Position numbers and translations under genes: made by a program. Source: Qipengyuania pelagi (GTDB lineage: Bacteria > Pseudomonadota > Alphaproteobacteria > Sphingomonadales > Sphingomonadaceae). Taken from it: a DNA stretch of 64,000 bases. The notes beneath the pieces were generated by a model. The model ran no database searches and had not been told where the DNA came from. It was given only the letters and a program-made list of their open reading frames with translations. Location: positions 2,094,001 to 2,158,000 of the forward strand of contig NZ_WTYD01000001.1 of NCBI RefSeq assembly GCF_009827295.1. The letters are read 5' to 3'. Shown in pieces: positions 8,249 to 15,687 of the stretch (the stretch's first letter is position 1; each line of letters starts with the position of its first letter).

Positions 8249-8629
8249 TCAGTTACGGCTTTCCGCTGCGTCCTCGTGTAGACGATCCAGCGCATCGGCA
8301 TTGTCGCGGCCCCAGTCGTACAGTAGCTGGACGGGCTCTACGAAGCGCCGGCCCAAGGAAGTCAGCCGGTACTCGACCGCAGGGGGTACCACCCTTTCGA
8401 CATGGCGGCTGATCAGGCCGAGCCGTTCCATCTCGCGCAGGGTCTGTACCAGCATCTTCTTGGAGATACCGGGAATGCTGCGTTGGAGCACACCCGTGCG
8501 CGCCGCGCCGTCATGGAGCGCGTCGAGTGTGTGCAGCACCATGCTGGTCCATTTGGTGGCGAACAGGGAAAGGACGCGACGCGGTGCGCAGTCCTCGCGC
8601 CATTCCTCTTCGGGAGTTCCTGATCGCAC
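8249..8629 (-). CDS. HxlR-family transcriptional regulator
   Basis: 126 aa, standard size for the HxlR winged-HTH family. Motifs: DCAPRRVLSLFATKWTSMVL (the Cys followed by the conserved K-W), RTGVLQRSIPGISKKMLVQT (recognition helix), LREMERLGLISRHV and VEYRLTSLGR (wing). Such proteins often sense reactive aldehydes or electrophiles through the N-terminal Cys and control a divergent oxidoreductase. It starts with GTG at 8629, with GAGG about nine bases upstream. It is divergent from the SDR gene at 8727, with 97 bases between, so it most likely regulates that gene. Confidence 0.88.
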   Translation of the reverse strand: MRSGTPEEEWREDCAPRRVLSLFATKWTSMVLHTLDALHDGAARTGVLQRSIPGISKKMLVQTLREMERLGLISRHVERVVPPAVEYRLTSLGRRFVEPVQLLYDWGRDNADALDRLHEDAAESRN

Positions 8630-8726
8630 AGCTGGTTACCTCATGGTGCCTACGTTACTTCTAGGTGCCGTCTGGAACCTTGCGCGGACCCTGCCTAACT
8701 TCGGACGGACGTTAAAGGAGTTTCAT
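8630..8726. promoter_or_regulatory. divergent promoter region with repeated GGTNNC motifs
   Basis: Between the HxlR regulator and the SDR gene. GGTTACC (8634-8640), GGTGCC (8645-8650) and GGTGCC (8664-8669) recur in the same orientation, along with GTTAC at 8654-8658, and could be HxlR binding half-sites. The SDR gene has AAAGGAG (8714-8720) six bases before its ATG. Confidence 0.4.
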
Positions 8727-9788
8727 ATGGCGAAGACCGCTCTGGTCGCCGGAGTGACCGGCATCAACGGCAACGCGATTGCCCGGCTGCTCATCGAACG
8801 CGGCTGGCAGGTGCACGGATTGTCGCGCAGTCCCGCGCGCATGGACGGGGTCCAACCGGTCCCGGCGGACCTTCAGGATGCCGCCGCGACCGCGGAGGCG
8901 CTGAAGGATATCGATCCGGATGCGGTATTCGTCACCACCTGGCTGCGCCGGGACACCGAGGCGGAGAATATCCGCGTGAACGGCTCGATGATGCGCAATC
9001 TCTTGGGGGGGCTGTCCAAATTCGGCCGCCCACGACACGTGGCACTCGTTACTGGGCTCAAGCACTATCTCGGACCTTTCGAAGCCTACGGAAGGGGCCG
9101 TCTCCCCCATACCCCGTTCCGAGAGAATCAGGGTCGTCTCGATGTGGCGAATTTCTACTACGCGCAGGAGGACGAGCTCTTCGAGGCGGCAGCGCGCGAT
9201 GGCTTCAGCTGGAGCGTGCATCGCCCCCATACTGTGATCGGCATGGCGGTGGGAAACGCGATGAACATGGGCACCACGCTGGCGGTCTACGCCACGCTGT
9301 GCCGCGAGACCGGACGCCCCTTCGTCTTTCCAGGCTCGGCTGTGCAATGGAACGGCCTCACCGACATGACCGATGCCGACCTGCTGGCCGAGCACCTGCT
9401 ATGGGCAGCCGATACGAAGTCCGCGCATGACGAAGCATTCAACGTCGTCAATGAGGACGTCTTCCGATGGCGCTGGATGTGGGGGCGCATCGCGCACTGG
9501 TTCGGGCTGGAACCGGCGCCTTTCGACGGGACGCCGCGTCCGTTGGAAGGACAATTGTCCGGAGACGCGGACGTCTGGCGTGGGATCGCCGAGCGGGAAG
9601 GGTTGGTCGAACCTGATCTATCGCGCCTCGCTTCACCTTGGCACACCGATGCCGACCTCGGGCGTCCCATCGAGGTGCTGACCGACATGAGCAAGAGACG
9701 CATCCTCGGCTTTACGGGATACAGGCAGACCGATGCCTCCTTCTTCGATCTGTTCGAGCGCCTGCGCGCTCAGCGACTGATCCCCTGA
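8727..9788 (+). CDS. PRISE-like short-chain reductase (progesterone 5-beta-reductase/iridoid synthase type)
   Basis: 353 aa. An N-terminal NAD(P)H Rossmann motif ALVAGVTGINGNAIARLL opens the protein, followed by the PRISE hallmark VTGLKHYLGPFEAYG, whose Lys sits near residue 109. FYYAQEDELFEAA (the Tyr of the atypical Tyr/Lys pair) and SVHRPHTVIG complete the pattern. Known members reduce activated C=C bonds of enones (for example progesterone or 8-oxogeranial). AAAGGAG is six bases upstream of the ATG. It is divergent from an HxlR regulator, a pairing often seen for enone or quinone stress genes. The natural substrate is not inferable. Confidence 0.82.
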   Translation: MAKTALVAGVTGINGNAIARLLIERGWQVHGLSRSPARMDGVQPVPADLQDAAATAEALKDIDPDAVFVTTWLRRDTEAENIRVNGSMMRNLLGGLSKFGRPRHVALVTGLKHYLGPFEAYGRGRLPHTPFRENQGRLDVANFYYAQEDELFEAAARDGFSWSVHRPHTVIGMAVGNAMNMGTTLAVYATLCRETGRPFVFPGSAVQWNGLTDMTDADLLAEHLLWAADTKSAHDEAFNVVNEDVFRWRWMWGRIAHWFGLEPAPFDGTPRPLEGQLSGDADVWRGIAEREGLVEPDLSRLASPWHTDADLGRPIEVLTDMSKRRILGFTGYRQTDASFFDLFERLRAQRLIP

Positions 9789-9949
9789 AAGCGCGAGCGA
9801 GACCGGGGGAGTAATTACGGTCGGGCTAGCTCACTCCTGGTGCTCGACGGGTTGATCCGCCGACCCTTCGCCCACGTACGGAACTTCATCGACATGTTCG
9901 CCCGGGATCTGCCCGACAGTTCCGCCCGATGGTCGGGGAGGTCCGTGTG

Positions 9950-10648
9950 TCATCGCACGAGCCAATCGCGCAGGAAGGCGCTCGTCTCCCCGGGCTTCTC
10001 CAACGGCGGCAGGTGCCCGCACCCCGCGAAGGTATGGAGGGTGGATCCTGCGATCGCGGTGTTCAACGCTTCGGCTTCCGCCGGCGGTGTGAGGACATCG
10101 GTGTCGCCCACGCCGATAGCCGTGGGGATCGTGATCCGCGCGAGCAGATCCCGACTGTCCCCTCTTCCGAGTATGGCGCGCTGCTGACGAATGAAGGCGT
10201 CACGACCCACTCGTGCGGCCATTGCCTTCACCTGATCCCCGACCGGGCCGTGGACATGGGTCTGGTGGATCAGCTGCGGAAGCAACCGGTCCGTGACACC
10301 CAGGAACCGCCCGGCTTCCAGCGCGACGATGGCATCGGCACGCTCTCTCCTGCGCGCAGCGCTGTCCTCCCGGGCGCTCGTATCGAGCAGGGCGAGCCGG
10401 GTGACGCGTTCGGGCGCCTGGCGTAGCATCTCGAAGGCGACGTAGCCCCCCATCGAAAGCGCGACCAGCGCGAAGGTCTCTGGCGCGGCTGCGAGAGCGC
10501 GGTCCGCCATCGCGGCGACGGTGTCGTCCAGCGTCAGATCGGCGATCGCGGGCGCTGCGATATCCCGCAAGTCCTCGATCTGCGCGCGCCACAGGCTCGC
10601 ATCGCACAGGAGCGCCGGCAGGAAGAGGACGCTGGTCAGGCGCGTCAT
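9950..10648 (-). CDS. alpha/beta-fold hydrolase
   Basis: 232 aa. It opens with LFLPALLCDASLWRAQ, followed by the nucleophile elbow ALSMGG (Ser65). GVGDTDVLTP supplies the acid and CGHLPPLEKP the catalytic His. The size and layout match small lactonase/esterase-like hydrolases, including 3-oxoadipate enol-lactonases. Since the cat operon here lacks catD, that role is attractive but unproven. The start is uncertain: ATG 10648 fits the family length, but its GGGAG is directly adjacent, and upstream in-frame ATGs add sequence with no family similarity. There are no close operon partners. Confidence 0.75.
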   Translation of the reverse strand: MTRLTSVLFLPALLCDASLWRAQIEDLRDIAAPAIADLTLDDTVAAMADRALAAAPETFALVALSMGGYVAFEMLRQAPERVTRLALLDTSAREDSAARRRERADAIVALEAGRFLGVTDRLLPQLIHQTHVHGPVGDQVKAMAARVGRDAFIRQQRAILGRGDSRDLLARITIPTAIGVGDTDVLTPPAEAEALNTAIAGSTLHTFAGCGHLPPLEKPGETSAFLRDWLVR

Positions 10649-11024
10649 CTCCCGGGATGGACCCGAGAACCTTCGTCCGGTCGGGTGGACGATAGGGCGA
10701 TTTTCGCAACGGACTGGTTCATGCAGGCTTCCCTTTCGCCAAGCGTGACTTTTCTTCGAGGCGTTCATCATTCTCATTTTCCGAGGACGTACCGGTTCTT
10801 CGCACACTAGGGTTGCGACGCATGATGCCCACGAGATGCGCAGGACGGTCCCGTCTGCGGCATACGCGCATATTATAGCCATTGCGCGAACCGCCAGGCG
10901 CGAGAGCGATCTCCTGCATCCCTTTTATGATCGACGAAACCCGACCAGGGGGCCGAATGGATGATTTGGGCTCGCGGGCAGGCGCTCAACGTTTCGTGAA
11001 CCCGTCGTAGGCTAGGAGACGGCC
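10649..11024. other. 376-base intergenic region
   Basis: Between divergent genes (hydrolase on minus, RNase H-like gene on plus), so it should hold both promoters. No protein-coding signal was recognised. The plus gene has AGGAG at 11014-11018. No clear palindrome was seen. Confidence 0.45.
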
Positions 11025-11507
11025 ATGACGAAAGACACCGATTCTCCGGAAGAGCTCGCGAACCGTCCGACCGCGATCGCGGGGCGACCGACCTTCTCGG
11101 GTGCAGCCCGCCTGGTCTATTTCTGCGACGCCGGCTGTCGCCCCAACCCCGGACCGCATCTTCCGGTCGTATGGGACGGACAGGTCTTCCTGGATGCACC
11201 ACGTGTCGAAGGGACCAACCACCGAGCCTCCTACCACTCCGTCAAGGTCGCACTCGACGATGCGGCACGTCACGGTGCGACGCACGTCGAAGTCCAGCTG
11301 ACTTCACGTCTGGTCTTTCTTCAGCTGAGCACGGGAGGATATTGCCGGGACATCGACCTGAAGAACCTGCGCGACTTGATCTTCACCTTGGCAGATCGGG
11401 TCAGTCCGATACGAATCGTTTTGGTGACGGAGCCTTTCCTGCTGGGCAGCCGGGTGTTCCCGTCCCGAAGAGAGTTGCGTGATCACGTCGAGGCCATTCC
11501 AATATAG
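11025..11507 (+). CDS. RNase H-fold protein lacking catalytic acids (pseudoenzyme)
   Basis: 160 aa. The pattern YFCDAGCRPNPGP, GTNHRASYHSVKVALDDA, HVEVQLTSRLVFLQL and DLKNLRDLIF follows RNase HI strand by strand (canonical D-G-x-C-x-x-N-P-G-P, T-N-x-x-A-E-Y, D-S-x-L-V). Only the first Asp (Asp35) remains. The second-helix Glu is Ser69, the strand-4 Asp is Thr93, and no C-terminal Asp motif is visible. It therefore probably binds nucleic acid or protein without cleaving. AGGAG is six bases before ATG 11025. Its 3' end overlaps the opposite-strand gene by 25 bases. The fold call rests on visual alignment and needs a profile search. Confidence 0.6.
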   Translation: MTKDTDSPEELANRPTAIAGRPTFSGAARLVYFCDAGCRPNPGPHLPVVWDGQVFLDAPRVEGTNHRASYHSVKVALDDAARHGATHVEVQLTSRLVFLQLSTGGYCRDIDLKNLRDLIFTLADRVSPIRIVLVTEPFLLGSRVFPSRRELRDHVEAIPI

Positions 11508-12049
11508 GCTGATCGTGACTTCCGCACGGACGTGCGCCGCTCCTCGACCATGCGTATCGTCGCCTGGACGCGCGCGGGAAAGGATCCGTCGTTGATCTCT
11601 CGTGGCTCAACGACCAGTCCGAGTTCCAAGGTTCCCGGATCTCGGATCGGCAGGGTGAAGCTTTCCAGCCAGCGCCCCGGGCCCATGCTCGTCGTATCCG
11701 GATCGCTGGTGAACACGAGCGCCGTGCGGACCAGCCTTTTGAGATCCAGGCACCCCATTCTGCCGTCGATGAGCCGCCCGCCTGGCTTCGGATCGCCGAG
11801 CAGGAGCTCGCCGTTCGGGCCCGACCCGATAACTTCGTAGATCGTATAGCGTGCGTGACGGAAGCCTTCGGGGACGCTCACCCCTCGTAACAGACCCATG
11901 GTTTCATCATCGTTCTCCGCGTCTCCCAGACCTTTCAGTTTCCACGCGAATTCCTGCAATGTCCTGTCGTCGTGTTCGATGGCGGTGTGCCTAGCTTGCT
12001 GGACGAGCTCGTCCATCACCGACGCCAGATTTTCTCCTATGCTCTTCAT
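11483..12049 (-). CDS. uncharacterised 188-aa protein
   Basis: Starts MKSIGENLASVMDELVQQAR at ATG 12049, with AAGGGA seven to eight bases upstream. There is no signal peptide or membrane segment. The first 45 residues look helical (VMDELVQQARHTAIEHDDRT), followed by a mixed alpha/beta body with YTIYEVIGSGPNGELLLGDP, MGCLDLKRLVRTALVF and ELGLVVEPREINDGSFPARV. No family was recognised. Its 3' end overlaps the RNase H-like gene by 25 bases on the opposite strand. Codon use looks genuine (third-position GC). It may belong functionally with its convergent neighbour, but nothing in the sequence proves this. Confidence 0.65.
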   Translation of the reverse strand: MKSIGENLASVMDELVQQARHTAIEHDDRTLQEFAWKLKGLGDAENDDETMGLLRGVSVPEGFRHARYTIYEVIGSGPNGELLLGDPKPGGRLIDGRMGCLDLKRLVRTALVFTSDPDTTSMGPGRWLESFTLPIRDPGTLELGLVVEPREINDGSFPARVQATIRMVEERRTSVRKSRSAYIGMAST

Positions 12050-12170
12050 GCTTTTCCCTTCTCTGCGGTTATTCGCGACCCATCGTCGTTTCGATCGCCT
12101 CCGTGAGGAAGGACCCGACCACCGGTGCCACGGAAGTTGATCGGTCCGGTGCTTCTCGTAGAAGGAGCCG

Positions 12171-12602
12171 GTGACGCTGCTCGTTTCCATGGCCCTCCTC
12201 ATCGTTCCCGCCGGCGAGGAATTCGCGTGTACGCCCGAGGCGGTCTGGGACGGCGACGGACCGGTATGGTGTGCCGAAGGCCCACGCATCCGGTTGGCCG
12301 GCATCGCCGCGCGCGAACTGGATGGGAGCTGTTCGACCGGTCATCCCTGCCCCGACGCGGATCCGATCGCCGCACGCGATGCCTTGGCCGGATTGCTCGG
12401 TCGCACCCTTGGTTGGGGCCGCCACGGCCACGTGCTGGTGGAAGGCCCGACCATGCGCTGCGTGTCCACAGGATCGGCGGGACGTGACCGGACGGGCGCA
12501 TGGTGCGTATCGCCCAGGGCCGGGGACGTCTCCTGCGCGATGGTCAGAGGCGGCTGGGCGTCGCGATGGGATCGATATTGGAAGGAGCACCGATGCCGTT
12601 GA
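12171..12602 (+). CDS. short exported staphylococcal-nuclease-like protein
   Basis: 143 aa with a short hydrophobic N-terminus (MTLLVSMALLIVPAG), suggesting export. An SNase/OB-fold opening follows: CTPEAVWDGDGPVW, GPRIRLAGIAARELDGSC, where the Arg of RIRL matches the catalytic Arg35 of SNase. The usual I-D-A-P-E becomes I-A-A-R-E, so the Ca2+ ligand Asp40 is missing while a Glu remains. Six to eight cysteines suggest disulfides. It overlaps the next gene by ten bases. Catalytic activity is doubtful; the thermonuclease-like fold is the better-supported part. Confidence 0.65.
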   Translation: MTLLVSMALLIVPAGEEFACTPEAVWDGDGPVWCAEGPRIRLAGIAARELDGSCSTGHPCPDADPIAARDALAGLLGRTLGWGRHGHVLVEGPTMRCVSTGSAGRDRTGAWCVSPRAGDVSCAMVRGGWASRWDRYWKEHRCR

Positions 12603-12967
12603 AGGAACGAGAGGGCCGTTCGGAAGACCGCGATGACCTCTTCATGAGACTGGAGTTCGTGGTCATCGTCCTGATGATGGTCGGATCACTCCTGTCGGTG
12701 GTGGTTTCGTTCATCTGGCCCTCGGCCGCCATCGCACATCCTGGGGGGCTCGCAGCGGACGGTTGTCATAACGATCGCAAGAACGGGGGGCGCCATTGTC
12801 ATCGGACACCGCCGACTCAGAGCCGCGACCGACAGTCGGCTCGAACTGATGTCTATTATGCGAATTGCGCGGCAGCTCGGGCAGCGGGTAAAGCTCCCGT
12901 CAGGAGCGGCGACCCGGGATACGCCCGACACCTCGACCGCGATGGGGATGGGATCGGTTGCGAATGA
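12593..12967 (+). CDS. membrane-anchored excalibur-domain protein
   Basis: 124 aa. One transmembrane segment (residues ~20-43, LEFVVIVLMMVGSLLSVVVS) is followed by HPGGLAADGCHNDRKNGGRHCH, a Cys/His cluster, and a C-terminal excalibur motif YYANCAAARAAG...DRDGDGIGCE. The D-x-D-G-x-G-C-E loop is the calcium-binding signature. Excalibur domains are commonly fused to or beside SNase-like nucleases, which fits the preceding gene. AAGGAG (12582-12587) is five bases before ATG 12593. The gene overlaps SNase upstream by ten bases and the next gene by four. Confidence 0.8.
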   Translation: MPLKEREGRSEDRDDLFMRLEFVVIVLMMVGSLLSVVVSFIWPSAAIAHPGGLAADGCHNDRKNGGRHCHRTPPTQSRDRQSARTDVYYANCAAARAAGKAPVRSGDPGYARHLDRDGDGIGCE

Positions 12968-13692
12968 TGAATGACGGACGGGACCCGCCCGAAGACGATC
13001 TTGGCGAAGACGAGCATGATGCCTTGGCAGCCACCGGCCGTGCCATCTCCGGTCTCGTCCCGATGTTCGGCGGGGTCATCGGCGAACTCATCACGAAGAT
13101 CATTCCAGATCAACGAACGGAGCGGATCGTCCGCTATGTCCGCGATCTCAATACGCGTCTTGAAGCTTTCGAGGCGGATCTTGATGCAATTCTCGCAGAG
13201 CCGGAGAACATCGATCTGATCGAAGAGGGCGGTTTCCAGGCCGCACGGGCGATGAGTTGGGAAAGGGTCGACAAGATAGCCACGATGGTGGCCAATGGTC
13301 TTCGATCGAAAGATGCCGATCTCGTTCGCCGCAAGAGACTCACGAGACTGCTCGGACAGTTGGATGACGATGAGCTCGTGCTGCTCAACGCCTACGGTCA
13401 GTCCTACGGCGGAGATCTCGGGATCTGGCAGATGGTCAATCGGCCGGACCCGGCGGATCTACAGTCGAGCCGGAGCGAGATCGACGCGGAGAAGCTCTAT
13501 GAGGCGGGCCGCGAACATCTCCTGCGTCTGGGCCTGCTATGCAAGAACTACCGGACACCGCCTCGGGGGCAGGCGCCGACCTTCGATACCCGGAAGGGCG
13601 ATTACGAGCATTCTGTCGAGATTTCCTATCTTGGGCGGCTGCTCCTGCGCCACCTCGACATGGCTTCGCCTGTAGATGCCCGAGATCAATGA
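12964..13692 (+). CDS. uncharacterised 242-aa protein with glycine-rich hydrophobic helix
   Basis: Begins in an ATGA overlap with the excalibur gene, so it is translationally coupled. An acidic N-terminus (DPPEDDLGEDEHD) is followed by TGRAISGLVPMFGGVIGELI, a Gly-rich amphipathic or membrane-inserting helix. Next come IIPDQRTERIVRYVRDLNTR, the coiled-coil-like FEADLDAILAEPENIDLIEE and GGFQAARAMSWERVDKIATM. The C-terminal half (LTRLLGQLDDDELVLLNAYG) looks like a helical and winged-helix region. Proteins of this layout resemble Abi-alpha/DUF4393-like conserved hypotheticals, but I cannot confirm membership. A defence or stress role is only a guess. Confidence 0.6.
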   Translation: MMNDGRDPPEDDLGEDEHDALAATGRAISGLVPMFGGVIGELITKIIPDQRTERIVRYVRDLNTRLEAFEADLDAILAEPENIDLIEEGGFQAARAMSWERVDKIATMVANGLRSKDADLVRRKRLTRLLGQLDDDELVLLNAYGQSYGGDLGIWQMVNRPDPADLQSSRSEIDAEKLYEAGREHLLRLGLLCKNYRTPPRGQAPTFDTRKGDYEHSVEISYLGRLLLRHLDMASPVDARDQ

Positions 13693-13876
13693 TCGTCATC
13701 CTCACTTGCCTCACGCCGGCATGATCCGCCCCTTACGAACGATGCCCCATTCGCGATCGGACGCTACGTCTGCGACCGGTTCAGCTCCGACGCGCTGACC
13801 TTCCCGGTGCGCGAGCGTCAGCGTCCACTGGCGCAATCTCCTTCCGCTCCCGGTCCGCGTCGCCTGGCGGCATTGC

Positions 13877-14485
13877 TCAACGCAGGGTAGCGGTGTCGGC
13901 CAGCGCCCGGAAATCCCCGACCGTGCGATCGAAATAGTGGAGGCGGGGTGCATCGAAGGTCAGCATGAAGAGCCGTCCCTCGATGATCGCGGCCCTGGCC
14001 TCGCCCTTTCTCGTCAGCTGGTCGAGATCGGTGTATTCGTAGGTGAAGTGCACGCCTTCCGATCCGAGGAACTGGCCGGGCTCGACCGAGAAGATCTGGA
14101 AAGCAGCGAGATCCTTGTAGGTGCGATAGGTCCCTTCAAGGAGTTCCGGCACTTCGATCAGCAGCGTGGACGAGGTGAACTTGGGCAGTGGATCGTGCTT
14201 CTTGTTCCGCTCCTTCACTAGCGGATCGCCGGCCTCGATGCCTCCGAAGAAGGTGACGTCGTTGAGCTGTTCGCCATCTAGCGTCCAGGTTTCGGTCCGC
14301 TTGCCGATCTTTCCGTTCAGGCGGTTCCAGTCCCGCGAGGGAGTGACCACCACGTCGGAATCCGCGACGTCGACCGTATTACCCTTCTCCCGGAGCTTGT
14401 GGGCGTCGGCAGGCGCGGCGGCCAGCGCGAGAACGGGTGCAGCTAGGCCCGCGATCGCCCAGGAACGTAAGAAACGAGAACTCAT
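13877..14485 (-). CDS. uncharacterised secreted protein, third gene of M48 trio
   Basis: 202 aa with a clear signal peptide (MSSRFLRSWAIAGLAAPVLA ... ADA-H). The mature part is mainly beta, with TPSRDWNRLNGKIGKRTETW, NDVTFFGGIEAGDPLV and VHFTYEYTDLDQLTRKGEAR; the last looks like a lipocalin or beta-sandwich strand pattern. It overlaps the M48 protease gene by four bases (ATGA 14482-14485). It probably acts in the periplasm or outer membrane together with the protease. No family was recognised. The 184-base gap downstream holds a weak inverted repeat (CGCTGAC 13793-13799 with GTCAGCG 13817-13823) that may terminate the operon. Confidence 0.75.
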   Translation of the reverse strand: MSSRFLRSWAIAGLAAPVLALAAAPADAHKLREKGNTVDVADSDVVVTPSRDWNRLNGKIGKRTETWTLDGEQLNDVTFFGGIEAGDPLVKERNKKHDPLPKFTSSTLLIEVPELLEGTYRTYKDLAAFQIFSVEPGQFLGSEGVHFTYEYTDLDQLTRKGEARAAIIEGRLFMLTFDAPRLHYFDRTVGDFRALADTATLR

Positions 14486-15687
14486 TGAAAAGGCTCCTTG
14501 GGCAGCATCATGCCGATCATCTTCGCATCGTCGGCATTTGGTGCGAGTTCGAGATAGCGGGCGAGTTCCCGCTGGGCCCGCGTCCGCTCTCCGGTCTTGA
14601 ACAGCGAGAGACCGAGACCGCGATGTGCGGCCGCGAGACTGTCATCGAGAGCGATGGCGTTCGAATAGAACTCGACCGCGTTGACGAGGTCACGCTGATT
14701 GCCTCGGGTGCGATAGAGCTCGCCTCGCGCGTGCCACAGCTGGGCGGTCCAACCGTCCTTGGCGAGATTGTCGATGATGTATTCGCTACCGCCGAAATCG
14801 TTCAGCTTGATCTGGTCCTCCAGGAAGACCGGGAGCCACGCCGACAGCGCTTCCTGATAGCGCTCGGCACCATAATCTCGACCAGCCCCTTCAGGAGCTG
14901 CGAGAGCGGCGAGGTAGGTAGCGCGCTCGCTCGTTGGCGGATGCGACGCGGTGAAGGCGATCGCGTTGAACTTCGGCTTCTTCAGGCCTCGCGCGACCGC
15001 CGACGCCTCCATCTCGCCCATGAGGTTCTGCCAGACGTTCGATGCGGCCTGAGGAGCGAGCGTGCTCCGGTTGAGGTAGCCCAGACCGAGCAGGTCCGCT
15101 TCGCGCTCGTGGTCGCGGCCGTAGCGGTACAGGTTTCCGTATACCGAGATCTCGAGTGACTCATATGTGCGGCGAGCGTCGTAGCTCGGCGACATGCTCG
15201 CCAGCAGCACGCCCCAGGCGAGCAGGTCGGTTCCGTTCCGAGCCGCCTTGAAGCGGTTGAGACCGTGACGGCTCTCGAAATGGCCGAACTCGTGACCGAG
15301 CACCGCTGCCAGTTCCGCCTCGTTGCGCATCCGCAGGAGGAGGCCGCTGAAGACGCGCATGGTGCCGTTGTGCGACATGGTCGCGTTGAAGGTCGGTTCC
15401 CGCATCACATAGATCCGCGCGGTGCCGCAGCGATCGTCTCCGACTGCGCGGCAGAGGACCTCCTTGAGATAGCCGCTCAGCTTCTCGTCCTGGATGACGA
15501 GTGGGGAGGCGGCGAGCCGACGCTCGCTCTCGTCGTCCTCGCGCCACAGGCCGATCTCGTCGACACCTTGCGGCTGGTAGTAGCCTTCGAAGGGCGGAGG
15601 GAGCGGGGCAGGTTCGGCGGCGACTGATGCGGTCGATGCGCCTGCGAGCAATCCCGCCGCGAGTATGGATGAGCGGATCACGCTCAT
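14482..15687 (-). CDS. secreted M48-family metalloprotease with C-terminal TPR
   Basis: 401 aa. It has a signal peptide (MSVIRSSILAAGLLAGAST) and the zinc motif HEFGH at 132-136 within LGHEFGHFESRHG. The downstream DHEREAD supplies the third ligand Glu, and HPPTSERATYL is the conserved M48 stretch. The C-terminal third (WTAQLWHARGELYRTRGNQR ... AVEFYSNAIALDDS, LGLSLFKTGERTRAQRELAR) forms TPR helices. This is the BepA/LoiP-like layout of periplasmic outer-membrane quality-control proteases. It is coupled by four-base ATGA overlaps to both neighbours. Substrate unknown; a role in maturing or clearing the partner proteins is inferred. Confidence 0.88.
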   Translation of the reverse strand: MSVIRSSILAAGLLAGASTASVAAEPAPLPPPFEGYYQPQGVDEIGLWREDDESERRLAASPLVIQDEKLSGYLKEVLCRAVGDDRCGTARIYVMREPTFNATMSHNGTMRVFSGLLLRMRNEAELAAVLGHEFGHFESRHGLNRFKAARNGTDLLAWGVLLASMSPSYDARRTYESLEISVYGNLYRYGRDHEREADLLGLGYLNRSTLAPQAASNVWQNLMGEMEASAVARGLKKPKFNAIAFTASHPPTSERATYLAALAAPEGAGRDYGAERYQEALSAWLPVFLEDQIKLNDFGGSEYIIDNLAKDGWTAQLWHARGELYRTRGNQRDLVNAVEFYSNAIALDDSLAAAHRGLGLSLFKTGERTRAQRELARYLELAPNADDAKMIGMMLPKEPFQ

